A program made the translations under genes and the position numbers. Under the pieces are notes generated by a model that saw nothing but the letters and a program-made list of their open reading frames with translations, was not told where the DNA came from and searched no databases. From Tolumonas lignilytica (lineage in GTDB: Bacteria; Pseudomonadota; Gammaproteobacteria; Enterobacterales; Aeromonadaceae): a stretch of 64,000 bases of DNA. The stretch covers positions 248,001-312,000 of the forward strand of contig NZ_AZUK01000001.1 in assembly GCF_000527035.1 (NCBI RefSeq), written 5' to 3'. Shown here one piece after another: positions 47,955-57,249 of this stretch. Each line of letters opens with the position of its first letter. Positions within the stretch are counted from its first letter, which is position 1.

Positions 47955-48230
47955 CTAGCGGCGTTGGCAAGTTGTACATCCTCGACATGCTGAACGAGTA
48001 GTTTTATCTAGTCTTCCTCGCTGAATTTTACAGTAAGCATTTTTCAACACACGTCGACATGCAAACCAATCTGTTGGCTTTTCCAAGATCAAGTAGCCGT
48101 TGAAACGTTTTACTAATTCTATACGGTATTCATCTATGAATTTCGTGTCATACCCAATCTCAAAATAATCCAGTGCTTGCTCTATTGAAGTGAAGCTAGT
48201 TATGGTTTTTTGAATGTCGATCTGGCACAT
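47955..48230 (-). CDS. NifW-like protein (nitrogenase-stabilising family)
   Basis: 91 residues. The stretch SFTSIEQALDYFEIGYD, then EYRIELVKRFNGYL, and RRVLKNAYCKIQR match the NifW pattern (S.E..L.FF.V.YD....N..R..IL.RF..YL, later a LL..AY..F block). NifW stabilises or protects the MoFe protein of nitrogenase. No other nif gene is in this window, so it is an orphan here. The C-terminus CRGCTTCQRR (three Cys) is unusual. The start has no good SD. Assignment is from remembered family patterns. Confidence 0.55.
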   Translation of the reverse strand: MCQIDIQKTITSFTSIEQALDYFEIGYDTKFIDEYRIELVKRFNGYLILEKPTDWFACRRVLKNAYCKIQRGRLDKTTRSACRGCTTCQRR

Positions 48231-48319
48231 TTCAATTCATTATTTTGAGATAGAGAAACTCAAAAATAACACATGTCTGAGGCCATCAATGTGTTTTGCA
48301 TCAAGCAAGAGAATGAGTA

Positions 48320-48568
48320 ATGAATAAATCAACTGACTACTGGTTCCCAGCAAAGCGTTATGGATGGGGCTGGGGCATGCCAGTTACCTGGCAAGGTAAA
48401 GTAGTCTTTGTCGCGTTTTTTGTATTGCTAGCAATCGGAGCATTTACTCTGTTGCCACGATATGGCCAACTATGTTTTATCATCTACACCGTCTTTCTAA
48501 CTATTATTTTGATGATAATTTGCTGGCTCAAAGGAGAACCGCCCAAATGGCGGTGGGGTAATAAATGA
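48320..48568 (+). CDS. Small inner membrane protein, unknown
   Basis: 82 residues: the N-terminal block WFPAKRYGWGWGMPVTWQG, two membrane helices (about 28-46 and 50-68) and a C-terminal cytoplasmic end KGEPPKWRWG. Proteins of this layout occur widely in proteobacteria without assigned function. The stop codon TGA coincides with the left end of a decayed IS element. Confidence 0.7.
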   Translation: MNKSTDYWFPAKRYGWGWGMPVTWQGKVVFVAFFVLLAIGAFTLLPRYGQLCFIIYTVFLTIILMIICWLKGEPPKWRWGNK

Positions 48569-49177
48569 TCTGACCCGACATTACTGGATACCTCATTAAA
48601 CGAGTAAAATAACTCATAGAGGTGGATCATGACCAAAACTGCAACCGAACAGAAAAAGATCCAGACTCAATATTCTCAGATTTTTATGCTGATTCATAAA
48701 AGCAAATTTTACTTATCTGCTATGTGTAGTGTCCGGAATATTTCTCGGAGTGGCTTTTATCATTAGCTGAATGCAAGCAACAAACATTATATGCGGCAAC
48801 AAGCGCAACAAGGTCTTCATTATAACCGTAAAATGATGTCCACAAGCCAAAATGACAAGGATTACGAGCAAAAGTAGCCCGTAAATTCAAAGCCACCACG
48901 TAAAGCAATCACAACTTACCGATTGCTGAAAACCTGTTGAAACAGAACTTTCATACCAGTCAGTCGAATCAAAAATGGGTCGGAGACATTACGTACCTAT
49001 GGATAGATGCGGGCGGGCTTTATAAGGTTGTTGTTATAATAATGCCTGTTCTGAAAGCTTTCCCCACAGTCTGAAGGTAGAAGCAATCCATGGGGAAGGA
49101 TTTAAAACCTGAGCACAGATGAGTTTGAACAACAGACGATAGCTTAACCGTGTGTCCAACATTGCCAGGCTAGATCA
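48566..49177 (+). mobile_element. Decayed IS3-family element
   Basis: The ends form imperfect inverted repeats (TGATCTGACCCGACATTACT at the left; about 17 of 25 positions pair with the right end at 49153-49177, which ends TAGATCA). The OrfA start is visible as MTKTATEQKKIQTQYS (from 48629), then the frame breaks. OrfB remnants read [23 protein letters not shown] (two pieces of at most 20 residues: [28 protein letters not shown]) and [11 protein letters not shown]. About 610 bp remain of an expected 1.2-1.3 kb; it cannot move. Confidence 0.8.
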
Positions 49178-49332
49178 AAGTCCATATAACCCTTGACCAC
49201 CCAACAGTACGAAAAGTCGGCGACGCTACCGTGTTTACAAATGACAAGCTCACTGTGGCATGGTCAAACACCCGTGTACTCATGGTTTCGGGCATGAACC
49301 AACTGCATCCCACGCAACTCGTCAGTAAGTGA
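49177..49332 (+). pseudogene. C-terminal fragment of a gene cut by the IS element
   Basis: Directly after the right IS end the frame reads KVHITLDHPTVRKVGDA, then TVFTNDKLTVAWSNTRVLMV, and ends QLVSK before TGA at 49330-49332. It looks like a real protein tail (beta-rich, ending in a helix) but has no start. The parent family is not recognised. Confidence 0.4.
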
Positions 49333-49434
49333 AATGTATTGCCACAACTAGCATCGATTAAAGCACACAACCACCCCAAAAATGATAATAAGAATTATAC
49401 TTAAATAGCCCACCTCTCCATTAAGGAGAAACAC

Positions 49435-49807
49435 ATGTCCGCTATTGCTCATGGTTTACAACAGATTAAAGTGGTTGCATTAGCTGTGTCCGATCTCAGT
49501 CGAGCTCAGCAATTCTATGGAGAAATCCTTGGCCTTCCACCTGCATATGAAGGAGATGTTCTTATTGGATATTCCATTGGTGAAACCATTCTCATGTTAA
49601 AAGAAAATTGGTACGGAACTCCGACAACAAACCCCAACCCTCGAATCACTCTCGCTACAGCTTACGCGCCTGATACTGCCGCATTTTTAAAAGCACAATG
49701 TCACCATCTCCGACCCTGTAGAAGAAGTCGATGAAGGCTATTACGTCGGTAGCTTTTTAGATAGTGAGGGGAATAAACTTTGGTTCTGCTCCCCTACTGA
49801 GAAATAA
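49435..49807 (+). pseudogene. Frameshifted VOC/glyoxalase-family gene
   Basis: From an ATG with AAGGAG the frame reads a VOC domain (IKVVALAVSDLSRAQQFYGE, ILGLPPAYEGD) up to AAFLKAQ, then ends in a short false tail at 49734. In another frame the missing end continues NVTISDPVEEVDEGYYVGSF, LDSEGNKLWFCSPTEK and stop at 49805-49807, including the typical G-[ST]-F-x-D-x-[ED]-G-N motif. One missing base near 49702 explains it. It is a recent pseudogene or a sequencing error. Family members are metal-dependent glyoxalases or dioxygenases; function unknown. Confidence 0.78.
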
Positions 49808-49901
49808 AACCACACCACAACATGGGTACATACGAATCCCAGCCCTCATGTATTCCCATGACGTGGGGATATATATTCCGATCACAGGAGATTTGACTGC
49901 A

Positions 49902-50375
49902 ATGGCTAACCGTACACCTATTAATGCAAAACAAATTCCCGAACACTCGGCAAAATCTCTTTACCCAGAACCTTTCGCTTTGATGGTTAAAAATCGTACC
50001 AGAAGAAAATTAGGTGACTACTTTGGTCTCACTAATTTTGGCATCAACTTTACGACTCTTGCACCGGGCTCAATATCTGCGCTAAAGCATCATCATTCCA
50101 AACAAGATGAATTCATTTATATCATTTCAGGTACACCGGTTTTGGTTTATGGCGATGATGAATTCCTGCTTTCCCCGGGTGATTGTTTCGGTTTCAAAGC
50201 AAACAACGGCATTGCTCATCAATTGCTTAACAGATCGTCTACAGAAGTAACATATATCGAAGTTGGTGATAGAACCCCGGCTGACACTGTTGAATATCCT
50301 GATGATGACTTGGCTTTAGTTCAAAAAAACGATGGCGCATGGTCTGTGTTACATAAAGACGGTTCACCTTATTAA
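49902..50375 (+). CDS. Cupin-domain protein
   Basis: 157 residues with one cupin barrel. Motif 1 is APGSISALKHHHSKQDEFIYIISG (His, His, Glu metal ligands), motif 2 is LSPGDCFGFKANNGIAHQL (His). It could bind a metal and act on a small molecule or bind a ligand; no substrate can be told. The ATG at 49902 has AGGAG 11 nt upstream. It may have been in an operon with the VOC gene just before it. Confidence 0.8.
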   Translation: MANRTPINAKQIPEHSAKSLYPEPFALMVKNRTRRKLGDYFGLTNFGINFTTLAPGSISALKHHHSKQDEFIYIISGTPVLVYGDDEFLLSPGDCFGFKANNGIAHQLLNRSSTEVTYIEVGDRTPADTVEYPDDDLALVQKNDGAWSVLHKDGSPY

Positions 50376-50616
50376 AACGTTTTCACTGCACTGAAGATTG
50401 AGCTTGAAGGATGTATCCCGATCGAAAGAAAGTGGGCAGATGGTGGTATAGACAGCATCAGATATTTATTTAATTTTGTTCTCAAAAATAGTTTAAGAAA
50501 CTATAAATATATATATAACCTAGAAATTAAAGGCATCTATTATTAGTTTCATAAAACACCAATAAAATTAATGAACGGATAGCTTTTCTGTATTTGCTGT
50601 CGTTTGGAGATAACAC
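50376..50616. other. AT-rich spacer without recognised features
   Basis: No supported gene. The left 100 bp has a short coding-like run but no start or family match; the right part is very AT-rich and could hold the promoter of the MgtC-like gene. Confidence 0.45.
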
Positions 50617-51870
50617 ATGACGTATTTTCCTTGGTTATCCCCTGATGGGGAACGTATGGTATTCGTCTTATTTCTTTCGTTCCTCATTGGCTTGGAACGA
50701 GAAGAACGTAAATCTCACGACAGTTATGCCTTCGGAGGCGTTCGTGCTTTTCCGTTAATAGGTCTAATTGGTTATGCCATGGCCGCACTATCTAATGGAG
50801 AGTTATTACCTCAGGTTCTGGGTTTTGCGGTAGTCGCCGGATTTCTTGTCATTTCATATTGGCACAAATTATCTAGAACCAGCGCATCGGGCGTGGCTTC
50901 AGAGATGTCGGGGTTGGTCACTTATCTCGTCGGTGTCTTGGTTTATCGGGAAATGTTTTGGATTGCGACCACACTGACGGTAGCCAGTCTCTTACTACTG
51001 GAACTTAAAGCTCGCCTAGAAGCATTGGCACAACGCATTGAAACCACAGACATTTTAAATTTTGCCAAGTTTCTTTTGTTATCTGCTGTGATTTTACCCT
51101 TGTTACCGGATACGCCGTTCAGCAAATTCCAAATAAATCCTTTCAAAATATGGTTAGTCGTCGTCGCTGTAAGTGCCGTGTCCTATGGCAGTTACGTGCT
51201 GCAACGCCTGACCAAAGGTCAGGGTGGCATTTTATTGTCAGCACTGCTTGGCGGTGCATACTCCTCCACCGTAACAACGGTCGTTCTTGCTCGCCGAGCC
51301 AAACAGGAAGAACAGGCCTATCTGTTTTCAGGCAGTATTCTTATTGCTTCTGGGGTCATGTACTTACGCTTGGCGATCCTACTTGCGCTATTTAATCGAG
51401 AATTAATGAGCCTGTTAGCGCCACCATTTATGATTTTGGCGGTGGTTGCAATCGTTACCGGGTGGTTATGGTCAAAGCTCGAAGACAAAACAGCATTGAA
51501 AGAACGAGATACTTTTGAAGCGAAGAATCCGTTGGAAATCAGTACAGCACTCTTATTTGCTGCACTTTTTGTCACCATGTTAATTGCAACACATCTGGCG
51601 ATCACATATCTTGGTGAAAACGGCGTATACACACTGGCTTCGATAATGGGTGTGACAGATGTTGATCCCTTCATTATGGGTATGACGCAAGCAGACCCTT
51701 CGTTAACCCCCATACATGTTGCTGCATCCGGGATTTTGGTAGCGGCAGCCAGCAACAACGTTGCAAAAGGTATTTATGCCTATGCTTTATCATCACGCCG
51801 CGTTGGTATGCAAAGCCTGTTTTTTCTGCTGGCATTGGCCTTGTGTGGTTTAATACCGATGTTTCTATAA
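50617..51870 (+). CDS. MgtC/SapB-DUF4010 family membrane protein
   Basis: 417 residues with about a dozen membrane segments. The N-terminus has the MgtC/SapB motif FLIGLEREER and GVRAFPLIGLIGY; the C-terminal half is DUF4010 (GGAYSSTVTTVVLARRAK, VTDVDPFIMGMTQ). Function unknown; MgtC relatives affect magnesium and phosphate physiology. GGAG lies 8 nt before the ATG. Confidence 0.85.
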   Translation: MTYFPWLSPDGERMVFVLFLSFLIGLEREERKSHDSYAFGGVRAFPLIGLIGYAMAALSNGELLPQVLGFAVVAGFLVISYWHKLSRTSASGVASEMSGLVTYLVGVLVYREMFWIATTLTVASLLLLELKARLEALAQRIETTDILNFAKFLLLSAVILPLLPDTPFSKFQINPFKIWLVVVAVSAVSYGSYVLQRLTKGQGGILLSALLGGAYSSTVTTVVLARRAKQEEQAYLFSGSILIASGVMYLRLAILLALFNRELMSLLAPPFMILAVVAIVTGWLWSKLEDKTALKERDTFEAKNPLEISTALLFAALFVTMLIATHLAITYLGENGVYTLASIMGVTDVDPFIMGMTQADPSLTPIHVAASGILVAAASNNVAKGIYAYALSSRRVGMQSLFFLLALALCGLIPMFL

Positions 51871-52002
51871 GTGATGTTATTAACCAACCGAGATTTTCGC
51901 CCATGCAGGCCGTCCAAATAAATATCTAATTACGACCTTTTTCTTCCCTTTTTTTCTTATCTGTATTTAAATTCCAACTATCTGAAATTTTGGAATATTC
52001 CG

Positions 52003-52524
52003 ATGATAGAGTTTATTCGAAAAATTACCCAAAACCGCATAGCATGGGCTATCTTGTTTGGTTCAACCCTCTTTCTTGAAATTTGTGGCATGGTTTTTCA
52101 ACATGTCATGGGGCTTCAACCCTGCGTCATGTGCATTTATCAACGCATCGCGATTTTGGGTATTATGAGTGGTGCCATAATTGGTTTTCTTAACCCCAAA
52201 AATCTGCTTGTTCGCTGGAGTGGCTTATTGATCTGGGCTTACTCATCCGTAGAAGGTTTGCGTCTTGCCTTACGTCATACTGATATCCAGCTTCACCCTT
52301 CGCCATTTAATACTTGCGATCTGTATGTTGCCTTTCCACAATGGTTGCCGCTGGATCAATGGATGCCTTGGTTTTTTAAAGCCACAGGTGATTGTTCTGA
52401 AATTCAATGGCAATTCTTGACCTGGGTCATGCCACAATGGCTAATTGTTGCTTTCGGGATTTATACAGTCACTAGTTTCATTGTGATTGCCAGTAATCTA
52501 ATTAAAGGACGGTGCTGTGGATAA
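52003..52524 (+). CDS. dsbB: Disulfide bond formation protein DsbB
   Basis: Inner membrane protein that reoxidises DsbA and passes electrons to quinone. 173 residues, four membrane helices. Both Cys pairs are present: C41-x2-C44 in QPCVMCIYQR, and C105 and C131 in the second periplasmic loop. Numbering is nearly that of E. coli (41, 44, 104, 130). The end overlaps the MoxR start by 8 nt, tying disulfide formation to the Bat operon. Confidence 0.95.
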   Translation: MIEFIRKITQNRIAWAILFGSTLFLEICGMVFQHVMGLQPCVMCIYQRIAILGIMSGAIIGFLNPKNLLVRWSGLLIWAYSSVEGLRLALRHTDIQLHPSPFNTCDLYVAFPQWLPLDQWMPWFFKATGDCSEIQWQFLTWVMPQWLIVAFGIYTVTSFIVIASNLIKGRCCG

Positions 52525-53518
52525 TATATACAACGAACAACAGCCAACAATAACGGAAAACGCTTGTCTTGCAGGCATAGCAACAGTAAAACAATTTCTA
52601 AACCAGCAAATTATTGGTCAGCAACACCTGATCGATGGTTTGTTAATTGCGTTGCTGGCTGATGGACATATTCTTGTTGAAGGCCCCCCAGGATTAGCAA
52701 AAACGCGTTCCATCAAAATGCTGGCCAGTTGTGTAGAGAGTCACTTCCACCGAATCCAGTTCACACCTGATTTGCTGCCTGCAGATTTAACTGGGACTGA
52801 AATATACCGTCCACAAAACGGCACATTTGTATTTCAACCGGGTCCGCTCTTCAACGAAATAGTACTGGCGGACGAAATTAATCGTGCGGCCGCCAAGGTC
52901 CAGAGTGCTTTATTAGAAGCCATGGAAGAAAGACAGGTTACGATCGGCCGAAAAAGCTACCATCTGCCGCCATTGTTTATGGTCATGGCGACACAAAATC
53001 CATTAGAGCAAGAAGGCACATATCCTTTACCTGAAGCTCAGTTGGATCGGTTCATGCTGCATCTAGAAATCGACTACCCTACTGCAGCCGATGAGCTGAA
53101 TATATTACGACTCAATCATGCTGAAAGCCGGGCAGAAGAAACACCTGATGCACCCAAACTCACCCAGCTTCAGATTTTTGCCTCCCGGCAATATGCGTTG
53201 CAAGTGATCGCATCAACGCCGATTGAAAACTACATCGTCAATTTGGTGACAGCGACTCGCCATCCACAAGCGTATGATCCAGATCTGGCCCGATGGATAG
53301 CTTATGGTGTTAGTCCGCGTTGCAGTATTGCTTTATTGCGATGCGCCCGTGTGCGTGCATGGCTGGCGGGAAGAAACTACGTCACGCCTGATGATATACA
53401 ATATTGCATCTACCCTGTCATGCGGCATCGACTCATACTTACCGTTGAAGCTGAAGCAGACGGTATTACTACTAAAGATGTCATATCCTTGCTACTTCAA
53501 AAGGTTGTTGTGGCATGA
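52517..53518 (+). CDS. MoxR-family AAA+ ATPase (BatR type)
   Basis: 333 residues: Walker A VEGPPGLAKT, Walker B VLADEINRA, sensor MATQNPLEQEGTYPLPEAQLDRF. MoxR ATPases act as chaperones with VWA-domain proteins encoded beside them. The GTG start lies inside the dsbB end. First specific gene of the moxR-DUF58-DUF4381-batA-batB/C-batD set; tight overlaps indicate one transcript. Confidence 0.93.
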   Translation: MDNIYNEQQPTITENACLAGIATVKQFLNQQIIGQQHLIDGLLIALLADGHILVEGPPGLAKTRSIKMLASCVESHFHRIQFTPDLLPADLTGTEIYRPQNGTFVFQPGPLFNEIVLADEINRAAAKVQSALLEAMEERQVTIGRKSYHLPPLFMVMATQNPLEQEGTYPLPEAQLDRFMLHLEIDYPTAADELNILRLNHAESRAEETPDAPKLTQLQIFASRQYALQVIASTPIENYIVNLVTATRHPQAYDPDLARWIAYGVSPRCSIALLRCARVRAWLAGRNYVTPDDIQYCIYPVMRHRLILTVEAEADGITTKDVISLLLQKVVVA

Positions 53519-54393
53519 AATTAAACGACGGCATTACGCTCACTCTGGACGATTTACTGGCTGTTTCCGTTAATGGGAGTCGTATTGCCGCTCGTCTTTC
53601 CGATGGCTGGCGCACGGGTGCACACCTTTCACGTAAAAAAGGACGCGGCATGGAATTCGCCGAGGCGCGTCCTTATATGATTGGTGATGATGTCAGGAAT
53701 ATGGATTGGAAAATAACCGCAAGAACCGGAAAGCCACATACTAAACTGTTTCGGGAAGAGCGCGATCGTTCAGTTTATATCTTATTAGATTTATCCCGAG
53801 AAATGTATTTCGGTTCAAAAGGACAACTAAAATCACGATTAGCATCCTTAGTTGCTGCTGCAGTGGCTTGGTATGCCCTAAAAAATGGTGACAAGGTTGG
53901 CGGTTTGATATTGAGCGGAGACCGTACGACCATACAATCCCCGATAAGTCATCGCAAAGGAGTTTTGTTATGGTTAAAAAAAATTATCGAAATATACACC
54001 GCAGGATTACACCACAAACCATCTCCTAGCGATTTGAATGAATCACTGAATACCCTTGGCAATATGTTACGGCCAGGAGCACGGCTTGTGGTCATTAGTG
54101 ATTACTATCAATTATCCCCCAAAGCATTTTTAATGATCCGTTATCTCAGAAAGCGTCATGAAGTTAATCTTATCCAAGTTTATGATGCATTAGAGCGACA
54201 TATAGAAGGCGACGGAATCTTAGGGGTAACCAATAATAAAGAATCAGGTCTCTTACTTGCTGATGATGAGTTCAGAAATGATTTCTCCCGCGTGGCTAGT
54301 TTTCGACAATTTGAACTGGAAAGAAAGCTCTGCAGTAATAGCAAGCAGTTACTCGCATTTGATGCATCTAAATCATTAACAGAACAACTATAA
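53515..54393 (+). CDS. DUF58 domain protein
   Basis: 292 residues with the DUF58 core: RPYMIGDDVRNMDWKITART and the VWA-like ILLDLSREMYFGSKGQLKSR. Members usually partner MoxR ATPases. It has no membrane segment. Start overlaps the MoxR stop (ATGA); the next gene begins immediately after its stop. Confidence 0.92.
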   Translation: MKLNDGITLTLDDLLAVSVNGSRIAARLSDGWRTGAHLSRKKGRGMEFAEARPYMIGDDVRNMDWKITARTGKPHTKLFREERDRSVYILLDLSREMYFGSKGQLKSRLASLVAAAVAWYALKNGDKVGGLILSGDRTTIQSPISHRKGVLLWLKKIIEIYTAGLHHKPSPSDLNESLNTLGNMLRPGARLVVISDYYQLSPKAFLMIRYLRKRHEVNLIQVYDALERHIEGDGILGVTNNKESGLLLADDEFRNDFSRVASFRQFELERKLCSNSKQLLAFDASKSLTEQL

Positions 54394-54858
54394 ATGAAAG
54401 CGCCGATTGATAAATTACACGACATTTTACCCGGGCCTGATATTGATGCCTTCAATAAGAACAGCATCATTTTTATTGCTATTTTTATAGCGATAATTTT
54501 GATTTTTTTATTATACACCACTTATACAAAAATCCCGCAATACAAATTTCATTTACACGCAAATCGTGAGTTACGATATATCTTCAAAAATAAGCAAGAC
54601 AAGTACATCCCTTGCATTAATATCTTTCTAAAGAAAAGTGCATCTCATTTTTGGGAACGTGAAAAATTTGCAAAATTACATACCAGAGAGTGGCTCCAAT
54701 TTCTTGATAATCATTCATCTTGCAATTTTCTTCAATATGCAGAAAGTTGGGAAATTTGGTCGTATTCTGTAATTACGCCTTCAGATAAAGAAAAAAAGGC
54801 TATTTACAATGAATGTAAACGATGGATTAAAGCAATAAAAAATAGGAGACCATTGTGA
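54394..54858 (+). CDS. DUF4381 family membrane protein
   Basis: 154 residues: a short N-terminus with LHDILPGPDI typical of DUF4381, one membrane helix (about 24-42) and a cytoplasmic helical domain (LHTREWLQFLD). Function unknown; a standing member of this operon. ATG directly follows the DUF58 stop and its own stop overlaps the batA GTG. Confidence 0.88.
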   Translation: MKAPIDKLHDILPGPDIDAFNKNSIIFIAIFIAIILIFLLYTTYTKIPQYKFHLHANRELRYIFKNKQDKYIPCINIFLKKSASHFWEREKFAKLHTREWLQFLDNHSSCNFLQYAESWEIWSYSVITPSDKEKKAIYNECKRWIKAIKNRRPL

Positions 54859-55799
54859 TCACTTTTGCTTGGCCATGGTTTGCCTGTATCTTACCTTTAC
54901 CGCTTTTTGTCTGGTGGTTAATCAAACCGAAACAAAACCAGCATCTGATTATATATGCGCCAACACTCCCCTATTTTTCCAAAAAACTCACAGGAGATAC
55001 ACCCCGTCATTTTTGGACTCGCATATTATTAGTCCTCTGTTGGATATTACTGGTCATTAGTTTATCTCGCCCTCAATTACTAGATAATCCTATTGTACAG
55101 ACATCTCCTTCTCGTGATTTGTTGTTGGCCATCGACTTATCAAAAAGTATGCAGATCAAAGATATGTCTTTGAATGGCCAGCCAGCTGAACGACTGGAGA
55201 TGGTTAAATCTTACTTACAATCATTCATTAAACAGCGTCAAGGCGATCGCATCGGAATTATTCTTTTTGCAGATCATGCTTATCTGATGGTGCCATTTAC
55301 TCAAGACTGGCAAGCGGCAAGGCAATTGCTCAGCGAAGTAAATTATGGCCTTGCAGGTCAATTCACAGCGATTGGGGAAGCGATCACTCTTGCCGTCAAA
55401 CGCACGCTACACGAACCAATTAAAAACAAAATCTTAATTTTATTGAGTGATGGCCGGGATACAGTCAATACCCTTCAACCTCTTGATGCAGCCGCATTAG
55501 CTAAAGCCAGTGGGTTAAAGATCTATACAATAGGAATAGGATCAGACCCTAGCGAAACTCAAACTGAAAGCGATTTAGACGAAACCACTCTAGAATCAAT
55601 AGCAACTATGACTGGAGGGCAATATTTCAGAGCACGCAGTGAGCAGGATTTATCAGAAATATATCAACAAATAAATCTTATTGAACCGCTATCACTAAAA
55701 ACAGTAACCTATCAACCATATAAAGAATTACTGGTGTGGCCGCTCTCCTGCCTAGTAGGTCTCATGATGTTATTGCTTTGGATGTTAAAAAATGACTGA
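54855..55799 (+). CDS. batA: BatA-like VWA membrane protein
   Basis: 314 residues: an N-terminal membrane region (two helices, about 5-22 and 57-73), a VWA domain (about 85-285) and a last helix. The metal site is intact: LLAIDLSKSMQIKDM (DxSxS), FTAIGEAI (Thr) and ILLSDGRDTVN (Asp). Bat proteins (Bacteroides aerotolerance) support oxidative-stress tolerance in some bacteria. GTG start overlapping the previous stop; it overlaps the next gene by 8 nt. Confidence 0.9.
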   Translation: MITFAWPWFACILPLPLFVWWLIKPKQNQHLIIYAPTLPYFSKKLTGDTPRHFWTRILLVLCWILLVISLSRPQLLDNPIVQTSPSRDLLLAIDLSKSMQIKDMSLNGQPAERLEMVKSYLQSFIKQRQGDRIGIILFADHAYLMVPFTQDWQAARQLLSEVNYGLAGQFTAIGEAITLAVKRTLHEPIKNKILILLSDGRDTVNTLQPLDAAALAKASGLKIYTIGIGSDPSETQTESDLDETTLESIATMTGGQYFRARSEQDLSEIYQQINLIEPLSLKTVTYQPYKELLVWPLSCLVGLMMLLLWMLKND

Positions 55800-57240
55800 T
55801 ATTATTTTTCTGAGACCCTATGCATTTGCATTAACAATTCCATTATTCATATTGTTTTATTTCGTGTCGTCAAGAAAGAAAAAACAGCAAAGTTATATTT
55901 CATTGCATTTATTGTCATATCTAACCCAAAGCACACCTCGCGAATCGAAAATAAATATTCCCTTGTTATTATTTGTTTTTTGCATTTTATCAATTATAGC
56001 CCTTGCAGGTCCTGCACTACCGCAAAAAACAACATTAGTAAAAAGCAATACCTACAGTATTGTCTTGGTTGGCATGGATAAAACAATGTATGCGGATGAT
56101 ATTAAACCATCCAGACTGATACTAACAAAACAAAAAATAGATCATTTCCTGACAGTAAATCCTTCAACCAATACTGCTTTAATTGCTTTTTCCGGTTCTG
56201 CACATATTATTTCACCGTTTACTGATGATCATGGCACTCTTATTCATTTCATTGATGCGTTGAATCCATCAATTATGCCAGAATCCGGCTCGAATATAGT
56301 AGAAGCAATAAAACTTGCTGCATCAATGGTTTCCACTCTGAAGCAAAACACCCCCATAAAAATCATTCTCGTTACTGACCAACTGACCAGTTTACAGTCT
56401 GAAAAAATAGTCAGTTACATTAAACCTCTCGGTTGGCCAATAGATATCGTATCAGTTGGCACATTGACAGGCTCCGTAGCACTCTTACCCTCTGGTGGTT
56501 TATTACGAACCCCTTCAGGTCAACTTATCGTAGCTAAAACACCAATGGCTGTATTAGCTGATACTGCAAATAGGCTTGGTGGAAAATTAATTGACATTAA
56601 GAATCTAGATAAAATTGAAATAAATGATAGTTTTAGTGCAAAAAATAACGCGTCTAAAGACATCATTATATATAAAGAAATTAGTTATTATTTTTTGCTT
56701 CCACTCATCATATTAGCCCTATGTTTCCGCCAAGGTTATATATTGTGTCTTGTGTGTCTGCTTTATACTCCAAAACAAATTTATGCTAAAGATTTAGCAA
56801 TGGATTTATATAAGCAAGGCCACTATCAGCAAGCGGGAGATGAGTTTCAAGACTATACATGGAAAGGAAACGCCATGTACCGCTCGGGAAATTTTGAAAA
56901 AGCCATTCAATTCTATGAAAAAGTAAATACTGCAACGGCATATTATAATAAAGGGAATGCGCTTGCCCATTTGGAAAAAATAAAAGAAGCCATCACAGCA
57001 TACAATCATGCTCTCCAACTCAACCCTCAATTACAGGAGGCAAAAGATAATAAAAAGCTTCTTGAAGACTGGTTAAAGAATCAATCATCAGAAAACAAAA
57101 CGGATGAAGCAATTACAGAGTTAGAGAAAAAAAATGGTAACCTTGAGAAAGCTCTTAATTTTTTAAGAGCACTGCCTGAAGAGCCTGGCAATCTGTTGCA
57201 AAAACGATTACAACTACAACAAAAGAACAAATCTAACTAG
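55792..57240 (+). CDS. BatB-BatC-like fusion: VWA plus TPR protein
   Basis: 482 residues: membrane helices near 8-25 and 55-75, a VWA domain (about 85-275), another helix (about 298-325) and TPR repeats (about 335-420: AMYRSGNFEKAIQFYEKVN, AYYNKGNALAHLEKIKEAIT). The VWA metal motif is degenerate: where BatA has DLSKS, here it reads GMDKT, so metal binding is doubtful. It combines BatB and BatC. The C-terminal tail is charged. AT-rich. Confidence 0.88.
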   Translation: MTDIIFLRPYAFALTIPLFILFYFVSSRKKKQQSYISLHLLSYLTQSTPRESKINIPLLLFVFCILSIIALAGPALPQKTTLVKSNTYSIVLVGMDKTMYADDIKPSRLILTKQKIDHFLTVNPSTNTALIAFSGSAHIISPFTDDHGTLIHFIDALNPSIMPESGSNIVEAIKLAASMVSTLKQNTPIKIILVTDQLTSLQSEKIVSYIKPLGWPIDIVSVGTLTGSVALLPSGGLLRTPSGQLIVAKTPMAVLADTANRLGGKLIDIKNLDKIEINDSFSAKNNASKDIIIYKEISYYFLLPLIILALCFRQGYILCLVCLLYTPKQIYAKDLAMDLYKQGHYQQAGDEFQDYTWKGNAMYRSGNFEKAIQFYEKVNTATAYYNKGNALAHLEKIKEAITAYNHALQLNPQLQEAKDNKKLLEDWLKNQSSENKTDEAITELEKKNGNLEKALNFLRALPEEPGNLLQKRLQLQQKNKSN

Positions 57241-57249
57241 GTCATAGCC

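Noticed and set aside
49170-49379. 69-codon minus-strand ORF
   Set aside because: It is the antisense of the truncated gene fragment and the IS end, without SD.
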